Below are positions 7,779 to 17,006 of a stretch of 64,000 bases of DNA, one piece after another; the first letter of the stretch is position 1, and every line of letters begins with the position of its first letter. Made by a program: the position numbers and the translations under genes. The notes beneath the pieces were generated by a model, which saw only the letters and a program-made list of their open reading frames with translations, was not told the origin of the DNA and searched no databases. Source of the stretch: Verrucomicrobiia bacterium (GTDB taxonomy: Bacteria; Verrucomicrobiota; Verrucomicrobiia; Limisphaerales; UBA1100); the NCBI GenBank assembly GCA_014239365.1, contig JAAZZB010000059.1, positions 124,001-188,000 of the forward strand. Reading direction: 5' to 3'.

Positions 7779-8512
7779 GTGCACGCACGTCCAAGTTGAG
7801 CGCCGAGGCGCAGGAGTTATTGCCCCTGCACGTGGCGGTCATTATGGACGGCAACGGCCGCTGGGCGCGCGAGCACGGATTGCCGCGCGTGGAAGGCCAT
7901 CGCCGTGGCGCAGAATCAGCCCGGGCAATTATAAAAGCCGCAGCCGAATCAGGCGTGCGCTATCTCACGCTTTACACGTTTTCGATGGAGAACTGGAATC
8001 GTCCGAAGACCGAGGTGGATACGATTATGCGTTATCTCGGGCATTATTTAAAAAAGGAAGTGGGCGAGTTAAATCGTAATAATGTGCAGCTTGAAGCCAT
8101 CGGCCAAATCCATCGCTTGCCCGAGGCCGTTCAGCGGCAGTTGAAAAAAACCCGTGCCGCGCTCTCCAAAAACACCGGCCTCACTTTGGTGTTGGCGCTC
8201 AGTTATGGTTCGCGCGCGGAGATTGTCGACGCCACTCGCGCCATCGCCGAGAAAGCCCAAGAAGGCCAACTCGATCCCGCCGAGATCAACGAACATTATT
8301 TTTCCAAACACCTTTACACCCATCACATTCCCGACCCGGATTTGCTTATTCGCACCAGCGGCGAAATGCGTTTGAGTAATTTCCTGTTGTGGCAAGTCTC
8401 CTACGCTGAGATGGTCGTGACGCCAACGCTTTGGCCTGATTTCCGAAAACCCCAATTCCACGCCGCCCTCGAAGAATACGCCAAACGCCATCGGCGTTTT
8501 GGGAAATTGTAG
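7775..8512 (+). CDS. uppS: Isoprenyl (undecaprenyl) diphosphate synthase
   Basis: A cis-prenyltransferase that extends farnesyl diphosphate with IPP to form the C55 lipid carrier for peptidoglycan and LPS. The 245-residue protein has the catalytic-Asp motif MDGNGRWA at residues 24-31, the following GHRRGAE, and the C-terminal PDPDLLIRTSGEMRLSNFL and WPDF blocks. The start is GTG overlapping the purA stop. It is the first of uppS-cdsA-dxr-rseP-ispG, a gene order widespread in bacteria. Confidence 0.96.
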   Translation: MSARTSKLSAEAQELLPLHVAVIMDGNGRWAREHGLPRVEGHRRGAESARAIIKAAAESGVRYLTLYTFSMENWNRPKTEVDTIMRYLGHYLKKEVGELNRNNVQLEAIGQIHRLPEAVQRQLKKTRAALSKNTGLTLVLALSYGSRAEIVDATRAIAEKAQEGQLDPAEINEHYFSKHLYTHHIPDPDLLIRTSGEMRLSNFLLWQVSYAEMVVTPTLWPDFRKPQFHAALEEYAKRHRRFGKL

Positions 8513-8564
8513 GCGCAATAACGCGCTCGACATTACTTGGCTTCAATCCCTACCGTTCCCGCAC

Positions 8565-9458
8565 ATGGCTGACGACACGGAGGTGAAACTTTCAAAGGGG
8601 CAAACATTTGTGCGCCGTTTGTGTAGCAGTCTATTTCTTTATGGCGTGCTGATGGCAGGGTTGTTTGCGCCGAATGAAAAAATAAAGCTGGCGGCCTTCG
8701 GTGGGATTATGGCGCTGCTCGGAGCAGTGGCGTTGTCGGAATATTTTCACATGGCCCGCAAGCGGGAATTGGCACCCTTCAGTACACTGGGCACGGCGGC
8801 GGGGGTGGGGTTAATTGGATTGGTGTTTTGGGCGCTGGCGATTCGCGGGGATGCAGCGCTGGCGGGGGAAATGGAATTGGCGTTTTTGATTTGTTTGATT
8901 CCCGCGTTGGGGATTTGCCAACTTTGCGCTTCGGAGAATGAGCGCGGAATGGCGGCGGTGGCTTCCACGCTTTTCGGTATTTTTTATGTGGCGGTGCTGT
9001 TGAATGTGCTGCAAAAGATTCGGTATTTTCCGGACCTCGATGGCGCGTGGTGGTTGTTGTATTTTATCGTCGTCAGTAAAATGAGCGACACGGGCGCGTA
9101 CTGCACGGGATCGTTAATCGGTAAACACAAAATGATTCCGCGCGTAAGTCCGGGCAAAACTTGGGAGGGCTTTGTGGGCGGAATTGTTTTTTCAATCGCA
9201 TCGAGCTGGGCGTTTTTGCATTTCGCGGGCGGGCATTTTGATGACTTCACGCTGGCGCAGGCACTGACGTTGGGGGCGTTGCTCGGCGTGGGATCGGTGG
9301 CGGGCGATCTTGTGGAATCGCTAATGAAGCGCGAAGCGGGCCTCAAGGATTCCGGTGGGTTTTTCCCGGGCGTGGGCGGAGTGCTCGACTTGCTCGATAG
9401 CCTGCTGTTCAATGCCCCCTTGATGTATTTGTTTCTCAAGTACGGATTAGCCCAATGA
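8565..9458 (+). CDS. cdsA: Phosphatidate cytidylyltransferase
   Basis: An integral membrane enzyme making CDP-diacylglycerol from phosphatidate and CTP. The 297-residue protein begins at ATG 8565; the upstream extension to 8499 overlaps uppS and is not supported. Several hydrophobic segments are followed by the family blocks SDTGAYCTGSLIGKHK, SPGKTWEGF and the C-terminal signature SLMKREAGLKDSG. In the last part the usual PGHGG..DR appears as PGVGGVLDLLDS, so the conserved His and Arg are replaced. It overlaps dxr by four bases (ATGA). Confidence 0.93.
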   Translation: MADDTEVKLSKGQTFVRRLCSSLFLYGVLMAGLFAPNEKIKLAAFGGIMALLGAVALSEYFHMARKRELAPFSTLGTAAGVGLIGLVFWALAIRGDAALAGEMELAFLICLIPALGICQLCASENERGMAAVASTLFGIFYVAVLLNVLQKIRYFPDLDGAWWLLYFIVVSKMSDTGAYCTGSLIGKHKMIPRVSPGKTWEGFVGGIVFSIASSWAFLHFAGGHFDDFTLAQALTLGALLGVGSVAGDLVESLMKREAGLKDSGGFFPGVGGVLDLLDSLLFNAPLMYLFLKYGLAQ

Positions 9459-10597
9459 AAAACGTCGTTCTATTAGGCAGCACCGGCTCCATCGGCACTA
9501 GCACTTGCAAAGTGGCCGAGGATTTGCCGGATGACATTCGCCTAGTGGGTCTTGCCGCCGGGCGCAATGCGAAGTTGCTGCGCGAACAGACGAAACAATT
9601 TTCGCCCGCCGCAATTTCCATCAACTGTCCGGACGCCGCCAAGGAATTGGCTAATGAATTTAACGGCAAACCGGAAGTGCGTTTTGGTGACGAGGGTTTA
9701 CTGAAACTGGCGACATTGCCGGAAGCGGACATCGTGCTCATCGCAATCGTCGGCACGGCGGGTTTGCAACCGGCGCTGGCGGCCATTCGTGCAGGGAAAG
9801 ACATCGCGGTGGCGTCCAAGGAAATTCTCGTGATGGCCGGTGAAATTGTAATGGCCGAAGCCCGCAAGCACGGCGTGAATGTGCTGGCGGTGGACAGCGA
9901 GCACTCAGCAATTTTCCAATGCCTCGAAGGTAAGCCGCCGGAAAGTGTGCGGCAAATTTGGCTTACCGCTTCGGGTGGGCCATTTCGCGAAAAGCCCGCG
10001 GACGAGTTTGCCGGCATCACCGTGGAACAAGCGCTCAAACATCCCTCGTGGGAAATGGGCCGCAAAATCACCATCGATTCCGCCACGCTTTTTAATAAAG
10101 GCCTTGAGATGATTGAGGCGCGTTGGCTCTTCGATATCGAAATGCCGCGCGTGCGCGTGGTTGTGCATCCGCAAAGCGTCATTCATTCGATGGTGGAATT
10201 TGTCGATGGCTCGATGCTTGCGCAGCTTTCCACGCCGGATATGTGTTTGCCCATTCAATACGCGCTCACTTATCCCGCCCGCGCCGCCAGTGATCGAGTG
10301 CAAACGAGCCTTGCGGAAATTGGTCGATTGGATTTTGAGGAGCCGGACGCAAACCGTTTCCCGTCGCTCAACCTTGCCCGGCGTGCCGGTGAAGTGGGCG
10401 GCACGTTGCCCGCGGTGCTCAACGCCGCCAATGAAATTGCCGTGGACGCTTTTTGTGCCGGTGACATTTCGTTCCTCGAAATCACCAGCACCGTTGCCCG
10501 CACAATGGACGCCCACGATTGGGTGGCTGAACCCACGCTGAATGAAATTCTTGCCGCCGACCAATGGGCCCGCGAGGCCGCGCTCGCACCGGCGTGA
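9455..10597 (+). CDS. dxr: 1-deoxy-D-xylulose 5-phosphate reductoisomerase
   Basis: Second enzyme of the MEP isoprenoid pathway, converting DXP to MEP with NADPH. The 380-residue protein has the N-terminal Rossmann motif LGSTGSIGTST, the metal-site DSEHSAIFQ, the ASGGPFRE flap region and the WEMGRKITIDSATLFNKG block. The start overlaps the cdsA stop, so they are coupled. With ispG downstream, this operon supplies both early and late MEP steps. Confidence 0.97.
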   Translation: MKNVVLLGSTGSIGTSTCKVAEDLPDDIRLVGLAAGRNAKLLREQTKQFSPAAISINCPDAAKELANEFNGKPEVRFGDEGLLKLATLPEADIVLIAIVGTAGLQPALAAIRAGKDIAVASKEILVMAGEIVMAEARKHGVNVLAVDSEHSAIFQCLEGKPPESVRQIWLTASGGPFREKPADEFAGITVEQALKHPSWEMGRKITIDSATLFNKGLEMIEARWLFDIEMPRVRVVVHPQSVIHSMVEFVDGSMLAQLSTPDMCLPIQYALTYPARAASDRVQTSLAEIGRLDFEEPDANRFPSLNLARRAGEVGGTLPAVLNAANEIAVDAFCAGDISFLEITSTVARTMDAHDWVAEPTLNEILAADQWAREAALAPA

Positions 10598-10604
10598 TTG
10601 CGGA

Positions 10605-10633
10605 TTGCGCAAACCCTCCAAAGCTGCTATCTT
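10605..10633 (+). promoter_or_regulatory. Possible internal promoter before rseP
   Basis: TTGCGC at 10605-10610, a 17-nt spacer and TATCTT at 10628-10633, in the 68-bp gap between dxr and rseP. Both boxes are partial matches. Confidence 0.35.
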
Positions 10634-10665
10634 CCCGCCCCTTGTTTCCTTGTTGAACACAAAAT

Positions 10666-12645
10666 ATGGCTGAAATTCTAAACATCCTGTACGTCATTGG
10701 CGTGGTTTTCCTGCTCTTCGGGGCGGCGATTTTTGTGCACGAATTCGGCCATTTCTGGGTCGCCCTCAAGCGCGGCTTGGTGGTGGAAGAATTCGCCATC
10801 GGTTTCGGCCCCATCATTTGGAGCAAAGAACACGAGGGGATTCTTTATTCCATTCGCGCTATTCCCGCGGGCGGGTTTGTGAAGTTGCCCCAAATGCTCA
10901 CGAGCGAAGCTATCGAGGGCACGGCGGATTCAGATGAAGGCAAAGACGAGGAGGGCGGCGAAGGCGATGGAAACAAAGCAGAACCACCGGAGGAGCTGCC
11001 GCCGGTTTCGCCTCTGTCAAAAATTCTAGTGGCCTTTGCCGGGCCGTTGATGAATGTGGTGTTCGCAATCGTCATCGCGGTGTTGCTTTGGCAAATCGGT
11101 TTGCCGCGACAAGTGAGTGAACCAGTGATCGGCTACGTTGCCTCTCATTCGGAGGAGTACAAAATTGGAGTGCGTCCCGGGGATCGGATTGTTGCTATCA
11201 ATGACAAGCCAGTGGAGGCGTGGCAGGATGTGATTTATACCGTGCTCGACAGCGCGGGTTCTACGGTTGAATTGAAAATCAAACGGGAAGGTAAAACCCT
11301 CACATTTGATGTGCCCGCCGGCACTTGGGATGGAGGCATTCGGCGGCTGCGATTGGATAACCACGACGAAATGGTTGTTGGCAAATTGGGCGAAGCGAAT
11401 CAAGGCGGGCTTTTTGCCGGGAGCAAGCTCAAGCCGGACGACCGCATTCTCACCGTGGGCGATCAACAAGTTTATAGTCAGTATCATTTTCTCGATCTTG
11501 CTTTGGCGAATCCGGGCAGCCCAAAAACCATCACCGTGGAACGTGGCGAAAATGAAGTGGACGTCTCTTTTGAAACGCCTGAACATCCCCGCGTTTCCGT
11601 GGGTGCGATCCCCGAGCCAGAGCACGGCACATGGGATTTGTTATTGAGCAAAATCGGCTGGGACCTTGAGCCGCTACAGTCCACGCCCGCGATGGATGCC
11701 GACATGTGGCCGGGCGACATCATCCACAGTGCCGACGGGGAATTGGTTAGTAGCGTGAGTCAATTCATTGGAATCATCCGCGCCAGCGATGACAAAGAAA
11801 TCATCCTCGAAACCGAACGCACACAAAAAGTGTTGAAGCGGGTGGAGCCCTCTGGGAATTTTCTGGAGTTAGGCGAAGAGCACGGGTTGATCACCGGCGA
11901 AACCGTGCGCATCACTGCCGCCAAAGCACCTGAAGGTTTGGAGATCGGGGTAGATTATTTCGCGCGTGTTGATGGCGATGAAGTTCAGTTTCACAAAACT
12001 TCCAGCGACGCCAACGAGGGCGCCAATCCCGTGACGTTCACCACTGCGGGTACTGAAGTGCATTTGTTTGCTGATTCCGCAGCTAACGAAACGCGTTCGG
12101 TGAAAATTACTCCACGCGATGGTCGGTTGGGCATCGGTCTGGCGCAGCCGATTGGTTTAGTGTTCAAGCCGGAACCGCTTCGATATGTGGAACAAAAGCC
12201 CGGCCCAACCCCGGGGGCTCAAATTGCTGATGTGCTTAATAAGGTGGCGATTACGTTTAAGGCGCTCGGACGCGGCAAAGAATCGGGCGTTGGGGCTAAG
12301 GACTTAAGCGGGCCGATTGGTATTTTTGGAATGTTGTCTATTCAAGTGAACACCGATCTTCGCCTTGCGTTGAGTTTTTTGGTTTTGCTGAATATCAATC
12401 TCGCGATTTTGAATTTGCTGCCGGTGCCGGTGCTTGATGGCGGGCATATTCTTTTGTCGCTTGTCGAGTGGGTGCGCAAAAAACCGGTGAGCGTTCGGGT
12501 GCAGGAATATGCCACCACGGTGTTCGCTGTTTTGTTGCTTGGCTTTTTTCTGTTTGTGACGCTGGCCGATGTGAAGCGCGTGCCTTTGCTGCACGATATT
12601 TTCAATCGCGACACACAAATTAAGCAGTCCGCCCCGGGCGAATAA
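10666..12645 (+). CDS. rseP: RseP-like site-2 metalloprotease with PDZ domains
   Basis: A membrane zinc protease of family M50 that cleaves within membrane segments, classically of anti-sigma factors. The HEFGH zinc motif lies in the first helix (residues about 25-29), and the second site NLLPVPVLDGGH is near the C-terminus, with PDZ-type segments between. At 659 residues it is about 200 longer than E. coli RseP. It carries an acidic Asp/Glu/Gly-rich insert at about residues 84-112 and an extended periplasmic region. It is directly followed by ispG. Confidence 0.92.
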   Translation: MAEILNILYVIGVVFLLFGAAIFVHEFGHFWVALKRGLVVEEFAIGFGPIIWSKEHEGILYSIRAIPAGGFVKLPQMLTSEAIEGTADSDEGKDEEGGEGDGNKAEPPEELPPVSPLSKILVAFAGPLMNVVFAIVIAVLLWQIGLPRQVSEPVIGYVASHSEEYKIGVRPGDRIVAINDKPVEAWQDVIYTVLDSAGSTVELKIKREGKTLTFDVPAGTWDGGIRRLRLDNHDEMVVGKLGEANQGGLFAGSKLKPDDRILTVGDQQVYSQYHFLDLALANPGSPKTITVERGENEVDVSFETPEHPRVSVGAIPEPEHGTWDLLLSKIGWDLEPLQSTPAMDADMWPGDIIHSADGELVSSVSQFIGIIRASDDKEIILETERTQKVLKRVEPSGNFLELGEEHGLITGETVRITAAKAPEGLEIGVDYFARVDGDEVQFHKTSSDANEGANPVTFTTAGTEVHLFADSAANETRSVKITPRDGRLGIGLAQPIGLVFKPEPLRYVEQKPGPTPGAQIADVLNKVAITFKALGRGKESGVGAKDLSGPIGIFGMLSIQVNTDLRLALSFLVLLNINLAILNLLPVPVLDGGHILLSLVEWVRKKPVSVRVQEYATTVFAVLLLGFFLFVTLADVKRVPLLHDIFNRDTQIKQSAPGE

Positions 12646-14400
12646 ATGGACTACTGCGCTTCACCCTACCGCCACGCGCGCCGGGAAACGCGGGCGGTGA
12701 TCATTGGCGAAGTTGCGGTGGGCGGTGGCGAACCCATCGTTCAGCAATCGATGATCACCTGCAGCACGTTGGACACCGAGGCGTGCGTGGAACAGTCGAT
12801 GGCATTGGTGGATGTCGGCTGCCAAATCGTTCGCATCACTGCGCAAACCAAAAAGTATGCGGCCAATCTTGAGCCAATCGTGGCGGGCATTCGCGCGCGC
12901 GGATCGAATGTGCCGGTGGTGGCCGATATTCATTTCAAACCGGATGCCGCGATGGAAGCGGTGAAGTGGTGTGAGATGGTGCGGGTGAATCCCGGCAACT
13001 ACGCCGACTCCAAAAAATTTGTCACTCGCGAATACACGGATGAACAATACGCTGCTGAACTTGCGCGCATCGAAGAGCAGTTTGCGCCGCTTGTGGATGA
13101 ATGCAAAACGCGCGGACGGGCGCTGCGGATTGGCACGAATCACGGCTCATTGAGCGATCGCATTATGAATCGCTTCGGCGATACGCCGTTGGGAATGGTG
13201 GAAAGCGCGCTGGAGTTTGCCCGCATCGCCCGCTCGCGGGATTTTCATAATTTCAAGTTCTCGATGAAATCGAGCAACCCGAAGGTGATGATCGAATGCT
13301 ATCGATTGCTCGCGGCGCGTTTGGCGGAGTTGGGGGCGGATTGGAATTATCCGCTGCACCTTGGTGTCACCGAAGCGGGCGAAGGCGAGGATGGCCGAAT
13401 CAAGAGCGCGATTGGGATTGGGTCGCTGTTGTGCGATGGGCTGGGCGATACGATTCGGGTTTCGCTTACGGAAGATTCGCCCAATGAAATTGCGGTGTGC
13501 AAAGATCTCATTGAGCAAATCCCCAAGTTGACTTCCGCTGATGCGGAGGTGCCCAACGTGCCGGTGGCGTTTGACCCTTTTGATTTTCAACGCCGAAGTA
13601 CGCCGGAAATTGAATTGGCCGAAGGCGTGAAATGCGGTGGCGAACAAACCATCCGCGTGGTCGTTACCGAAGCGGCGTGGGAGAAACTTGCGCCACGCAT
13701 CAAGCCCGGCGCGGATGTGCGGCCGGAGGCGGTTTATGAAGCGCTGAATGTGATGGAAGTGGATCCGCGCGAGGAGTTTGCGGTGAACTGCGACACGCAA
13801 CTGATTACTGTGCGCGATGAAGTTTCGTTGCCGGCGATCACCGCGTTTCGTTTGTTGGCGGGGCGACTGAAGGCGATGGGCGCGAGCAATCCGATTTTGT
13901 TGAAAGATTGTTTGAGTTTTGGCGAGGCAGCGTTGGAGCCTAATATTGCGCTGTTGCGTGCATCGGTGGTGATTGGCTCGTTGTTGTGCGACGGCATTGG
14001 TGATGCGATTTTGGTGCGGGGCGAAAGTGGTGCAGGGCAGTCGCTTCAATTGGCGTTTAATATTTTACAGGCGGCGGGTTGTCGATCGTTCAAGACGGAT
14101 TACGTGGCGTGTCCGAGTTGCGGGCGGACGTTGTTTGATTTACAGGAAGTGACCGCTCGCATCAAGGCGCGCACGGAGCACCTGAAAGGCGTGAAGATTG
14201 CGATTATGGGCTGCATCGTGAATGGCCCCGGCGAAATGGCCGATGCGGATTTTGGCTACGTAGGCGGCGCGCCGGGGAAGATCAATTTATATGTCGGTCG
14301 CGAGCCGGTGCGTTTCAATATCCCTGAAGCGGACGCGGTGGAAAGTTTGGTGGACCTCATTCGTGAACACGATAAATGGGTGGATGCGGTGATCGCATAG
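12646..14400 (+). CDS. ispG: 4-hydroxy-3-methylbut-2-en-1-yl diphosphate synthase, long form
   Basis: The [4Fe-4S] enzyme of the penultimate MEP step, converting MEcPP to HMBPP. At 584 residues it is the long form with an extra central domain, as in plants, Chlamydia and Bacteroidetes, not the 370-residue proteobacterial form. The cluster ligands appear as CPSCGR and MGCIVNGPGE in the C-terminal domain. The ATG follows the rseP stop codon with no gap. Confidence 0.95.
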   Translation: MDYCASPYRHARRETRAVIIGEVAVGGGEPIVQQSMITCSTLDTEACVEQSMALVDVGCQIVRITAQTKKYAANLEPIVAGIRARGSNVPVVADIHFKPDAAMEAVKWCEMVRVNPGNYADSKKFVTREYTDEQYAAELARIEEQFAPLVDECKTRGRALRIGTNHGSLSDRIMNRFGDTPLGMVESALEFARIARSRDFHNFKFSMKSSNPKVMIECYRLLAARLAELGADWNYPLHLGVTEAGEGEDGRIKSAIGIGSLLCDGLGDTIRVSLTEDSPNEIAVCKDLIEQIPKLTSADAEVPNVPVAFDPFDFQRRSTPEIELAEGVKCGGEQTIRVVVTEAAWEKLAPRIKPGADVRPEAVYEALNVMEVDPREEFAVNCDTQLITVRDEVSLPAITAFRLLAGRLKAMGASNPILLKDCLSFGEAALEPNIALLRASVVIGSLLCDGIGDAILVRGESGAGQSLQLAFNILQAAGCRSFKTDYVACPSCGRTLFDLQEVTARIKARTEHLKGVKIAIMGCIVNGPGEMADADFGYVGGAPGKINLYVGREPVRFNIPEADAVESLVDLIREHDKWVDAVIA

Positions 14401-14431
14401 CGCGGATTAAAAATCCGCTCCGCTGAGTTTC

Positions 14432-15073
14432 TTAAATCCCCAAGGCGGTGTCGCGACCTTTCGGGATTTTTCCGAGGTTATGTTGGATGAAGTTTCCTAG
14501 AAACTGGCGAGCGCCTTCGGCTTGTGATCGGGTGGGTTTCAACTGGGTGATGGTTTCCCAATTCAGAATTGCGAGGTGATCAAGAAGGTCGCGCGTGCCG
14601 TCGTTAAGTCGGGATTCATCCAGAGAAGGGGCAAGGCCGAGCTCGTTTAGCAATTTGATCTCCAGCGCATACACGAGGGCGGGTCGCGTGGGTTGGGTAT
14701 CGAGGTGGCTGAGTAGTGTGGAGAAAATGGCGTGGATTCCGGGCAATGAGTTTTCTGGTTCGGTGGCGCTCTCGATGAAGCGGGTGGCGTAGGCGAGGAG
14801 TTGAAGGCGCGGGATGTCATCGCGCAGGCCGGCGTGGGTGGCTTGAATGTTTACTTCGCGCAAAATGTGGAGGTCGGATTTTCGGCTGCGACGGAATGCA
14901 AATTCGGCTTCAAAAAGTAGATCCAGTTTTCCCCGAAAAGTGCTTTTAGTGCGACGCGCCCCTTTGGCGACAGTGCCAAGGCGACCATGCTCGGGAGTGA
15001 GCCAATGGACAATGAGGCTCGTCTCGGTCAAAGGCCGAACGCGCAGGATGACGCCGTGTGTGCTTTCATCCAT
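14432..15073 (-). CDS. recO: DNA repair protein RecO
   Basis: Mediator that helps load RecA on SSB-coated DNA in the RecFOR pathway. The 213-residue protein has the N-terminal OB fold with the typical opening (GVILRVRPLTETSLIVHWLTPEHGR) and VAKGARR motif, then the helical domain. It has no cysteines, so the zinc finger found in some RecO proteins is absent. Its start overlaps the end of ybeY by eight bases; the order phoH-ybeY-recO is common. Confidence 0.92.
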   Translation of the reverse strand: MDESTHGVILRVRPLTETSLIVHWLTPEHGRLGTVAKGARRTKSTFRGKLDLLFEAEFAFRRSRKSDLHILREVNIQATHAGLRDDIPRLQLLAYATRFIESATEPENSLPGIHAIFSTLLSHLDTQPTRPALVYALEIKLLNELGLAPSLDESRLNDGTRDLLDHLAILNWETITQLKPTRSQAEGARQFLGNFIQHNLGKIPKGRDTALGI

Positions 15074-15518
15074 GGGCGAGGGAGTCGACCTGGAAACGTC
15101 GCGCGAGTTTTTGCAGGAGGCGATTTTCCTCGCGTTTCATTTTGCGCCGGGCGGCGGGCGTTTGATCATCAAACCCGCGAAGGTGCAGCACGCCGTGGAT
15201 GATATAGCGCGCCAATTCCCGGCCAAGGGTGGCGCTGTATTGTTGAGCGTGCTTGCTGGCCACGGCGGGGCAAATTACCAATTCACCGTGGAGCAGGGTG
15301 AGGGTGCAATAATCGAACGTGATAATATCCGTGGGCCCTTCGTGTTGAAGATGGGTTTTGTTGAGCTGGGCCATCCGGGATTCATTCACAAAGAGGATGG
15401 ACAAATCATAAGATTCAAGTTCCAGCAATTCATCCATCAAAACTTTGGCCGCGGTGCGGGCTTCGCGAGTGGCCACGGGGTAGCGCCTTTGCTGGTTGCG
15501 GACGCTGAGCTGTTTCAT
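15066..15518 (-). CDS. ybeY: Endoribonuclease YbeY (16S rRNA maturation factor)
   Basis: A small metal-dependent RNase acting in 16S rRNA 3' maturation and ribosome quality control. The 150-residue protein has the family block with TDIITFDY and the zinc motif. Where most YbeY proteins have HGxLHLxGYDH, this one reads HGVLHLRGFDD, so the third metal ligand His is Asp. The start overlaps the phoH stop (ATGA) and the stop overlaps the recO start. Confidence 0.92.
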   Translation of the reverse strand: MKQLSVRNQQRRYPVATREARTAAKVLMDELLELESYDLSILFVNESRMAQLNKTHLQHEGPTDIITFDYCTLTLLHGELVICPAVASKHAQQYSATLGRELARYIIHGVLHLRGFDDQTPAARRKMKREENRLLQKLARRFQVDSLAHG

Positions 15519-16468
15519 TTGCTGCGGCGGGTTTCGTAGGCTTCAATGATTTGTTGCACGAGCGGATGGCGGACCACATCTTTTCTGCTGAATTGAACCA
15601 TGGAGATGCCCGTTTTCTTTTCGAGGGTGAGGAGCGCTTCAACCAAGCCGGATTGTTTTGAGGCGGGCAGATCAATTTGAGTTGGGTCGCCGGTGACGAC
15701 TGCTTTTGAATGGTAACCCAGTCGGGTGAGGAACATGAACATTTGCTCGTTGGTGGTGTTCTGCGCTTCATCGAGGATCACAAACGCGTTGTTGAGCGTC
15801 CGTCCGCGCATATAAGCGAGCGGCGCGATTTCGATGGTCTCGCGTTCCATATGTTTTTGCACTTCCTCCACGGGCATCATATCGGTGAGCGCATCGTGCA
15901 GCGGGCGCAGATAGGGGCTGAGTTTTTCGCGCAAATCGCCGGGCAAAAAACCGAGTGCTTCGCCGGCTTCCACTGCGGGGCGGGTGAGAATGATGCGCGA
16001 AACATCGCCGCGATGCAGTGCGCTGACCGCCATCGCCATCGCGAGATAAGTTTTGCCTGTGCCGGCGGGGCCAATGCCGAAGGTGACATCGTGGGCGGCA
16101 ATGGCATCGAGGTAAGTTTTTTGGCCGATGGTTTTGGGGATGACCTGCGGCTTGCGTGGAGAGGTGGTGATGCGATGGGTGTTGAGGTTTTTGAGGGCGT
16201 CCGCGCCGTTTTCTTTTACGGTTTGGATGGCTTTGAGAATTTCGCGTTGGCGCGGGTGTTGGCCGGAATCCAATTGTTCACGCAGAGAATCAAAAACAAT
16301 CTTGGCGTAGGCAATCGCACTTTCCTCACCCTCAAGTTTAATCCAGCCATCGCGTGCGGTGGCGTTCACTTCGAGCTGCTCTTTCAAGAGGTTGAGGTTG
16401 CGCGGATCGTTATCAAATAATTGCTGGGCTTGCCGGGCACTGTCAAAGGTGAGAGTGATTTCGGCCAT
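15515..16468 (-). CDS. phoH: PhoH family ATPase
   Basis: A 317-residue PhoH-like (YbeZ-type) protein: an N-terminal KH-like segment, then a P-loop domain with the Walker A motif GPAGTGKTYLAMAMA and Walker B-type VILDEAQN. It is the usual genetic and physical partner of YbeY in rRNA processing, although its exact activity is unsettled. The start is ATG 16468, because the family N-terminus begins there; an in-frame extension to 16573 overlaps the HIT gene and is Pro/Arg-rich noise. Confidence 0.94.
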   Translation of the reverse strand: MAEITLTFDSARQAQQLFDNDPRNLNLLKEQLEVNATARDGWIKLEGEESAIAYAKIVFDSLREQLDSGQHPRQREILKAIQTVKENGADALKNLNTHRITTSPRKPQVIPKTIGQKTYLDAIAAHDVTFGIGPAGTGKTYLAMAMAVSALHRGDVSRIILTRPAVEAGEALGFLPGDLREKLSPYLRPLHDALTDMMPVEEVQKHMERETIEIAPLAYMRGRTLNNAFVILDEAQNTTNEQMFMFLTRLGYHSKAVVTGDPTQIDLPASKQSGLVEALLTLEKKTGISMVQFSRKDVVRHPLVQQIIEAYETRRSK

Positions 16469-16469
16469 A

Positions 16470-16961
16470 TTAATTCTGCGCAAGGGCGGTGCGGAGTTTG
16501 GCGGCGGTCTCGGCGACCGCCTCGGGGATGATGGCGGTTTGGCCGAGGGCCGGCATAAAGTTGGTGTCTCCATCCCAGCGGGGCACCACGTGCAAATGCA
16601 AATGCTCCCGAATGCCGGCTCCGGCAGCTTGGCCGAGATTGAGTCCGATATTGAAACCGCCGGGATTCATTGTCTCGCGTAGTGCGGCTTGGCAGCGGCG
16701 GCAGAGTTGCATTAGCTCGAGTAGCTCGTTGTCGTTGAGGTCAGCTAAATCGGGCACCTCGCGATAGGGCACAATCAAAAGATGACCGGCATTGTACGGA
16801 AAATTATTCATCACGGCGAAGCAGGATTTGCCGCGGGCAATCACATAGTTTTTCTCATCCTCATCAGACTGCGCGATGGCTGTAAAAATGGAGGCGTCGC
16901 CATCTGCGCGCTTGGGGCCGAGAATGTATTCGATGCGCCAAGGCGCGTGCAGTGCTTCCAT
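16470..16961 (-). CDS. HIT family nucleotide hydrolase or phosphorylase
   Basis: A 163-residue histidine-triad protein. The active-site motif reads HLHLHVVPRW (H-x-H-x-H), preceded by NNFPYNAGHLLIVPYR and NIGLNLGQAAGAGI, typical of the Ap4A phosphorylase-like branch of the HIT family. Substrates are probably dinucleoside polyphosphates or nucleotide conjugates; the precise one cannot be read from sequence. The start is ATG 16961 (MEALHAPWR), one base separates its stop from the phoH start, so it leads the HIT-phoH-ybeY-recO run. Confidence 0.88.
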   Translation of the reverse strand: MEALHAPWRIEYILGPKRADGDASIFTAIAQSDEDEKNYVIARGKSCFAVMNNFPYNAGHLLIVPYREVPDLADLNDNELLELMQLCRRCQAALRETMNPGGFNIGLNLGQAAGAGIREHLHLHVVPRWDGDTNFMPALGQTAIIPEAVAETAAKLRTALAQN

Positions 16962-17006
16962 TGGGGTGAATCTAAAGGGGACGCGGTGGGTTGTCAAAGT
17001 CAACGA

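Noticed and set aside
13147-14049. 300-residue minus-strand frame inside ispG
   Set aside because: Arg/His-rich antisense product with no domain; the plus strand is clearly ispG.
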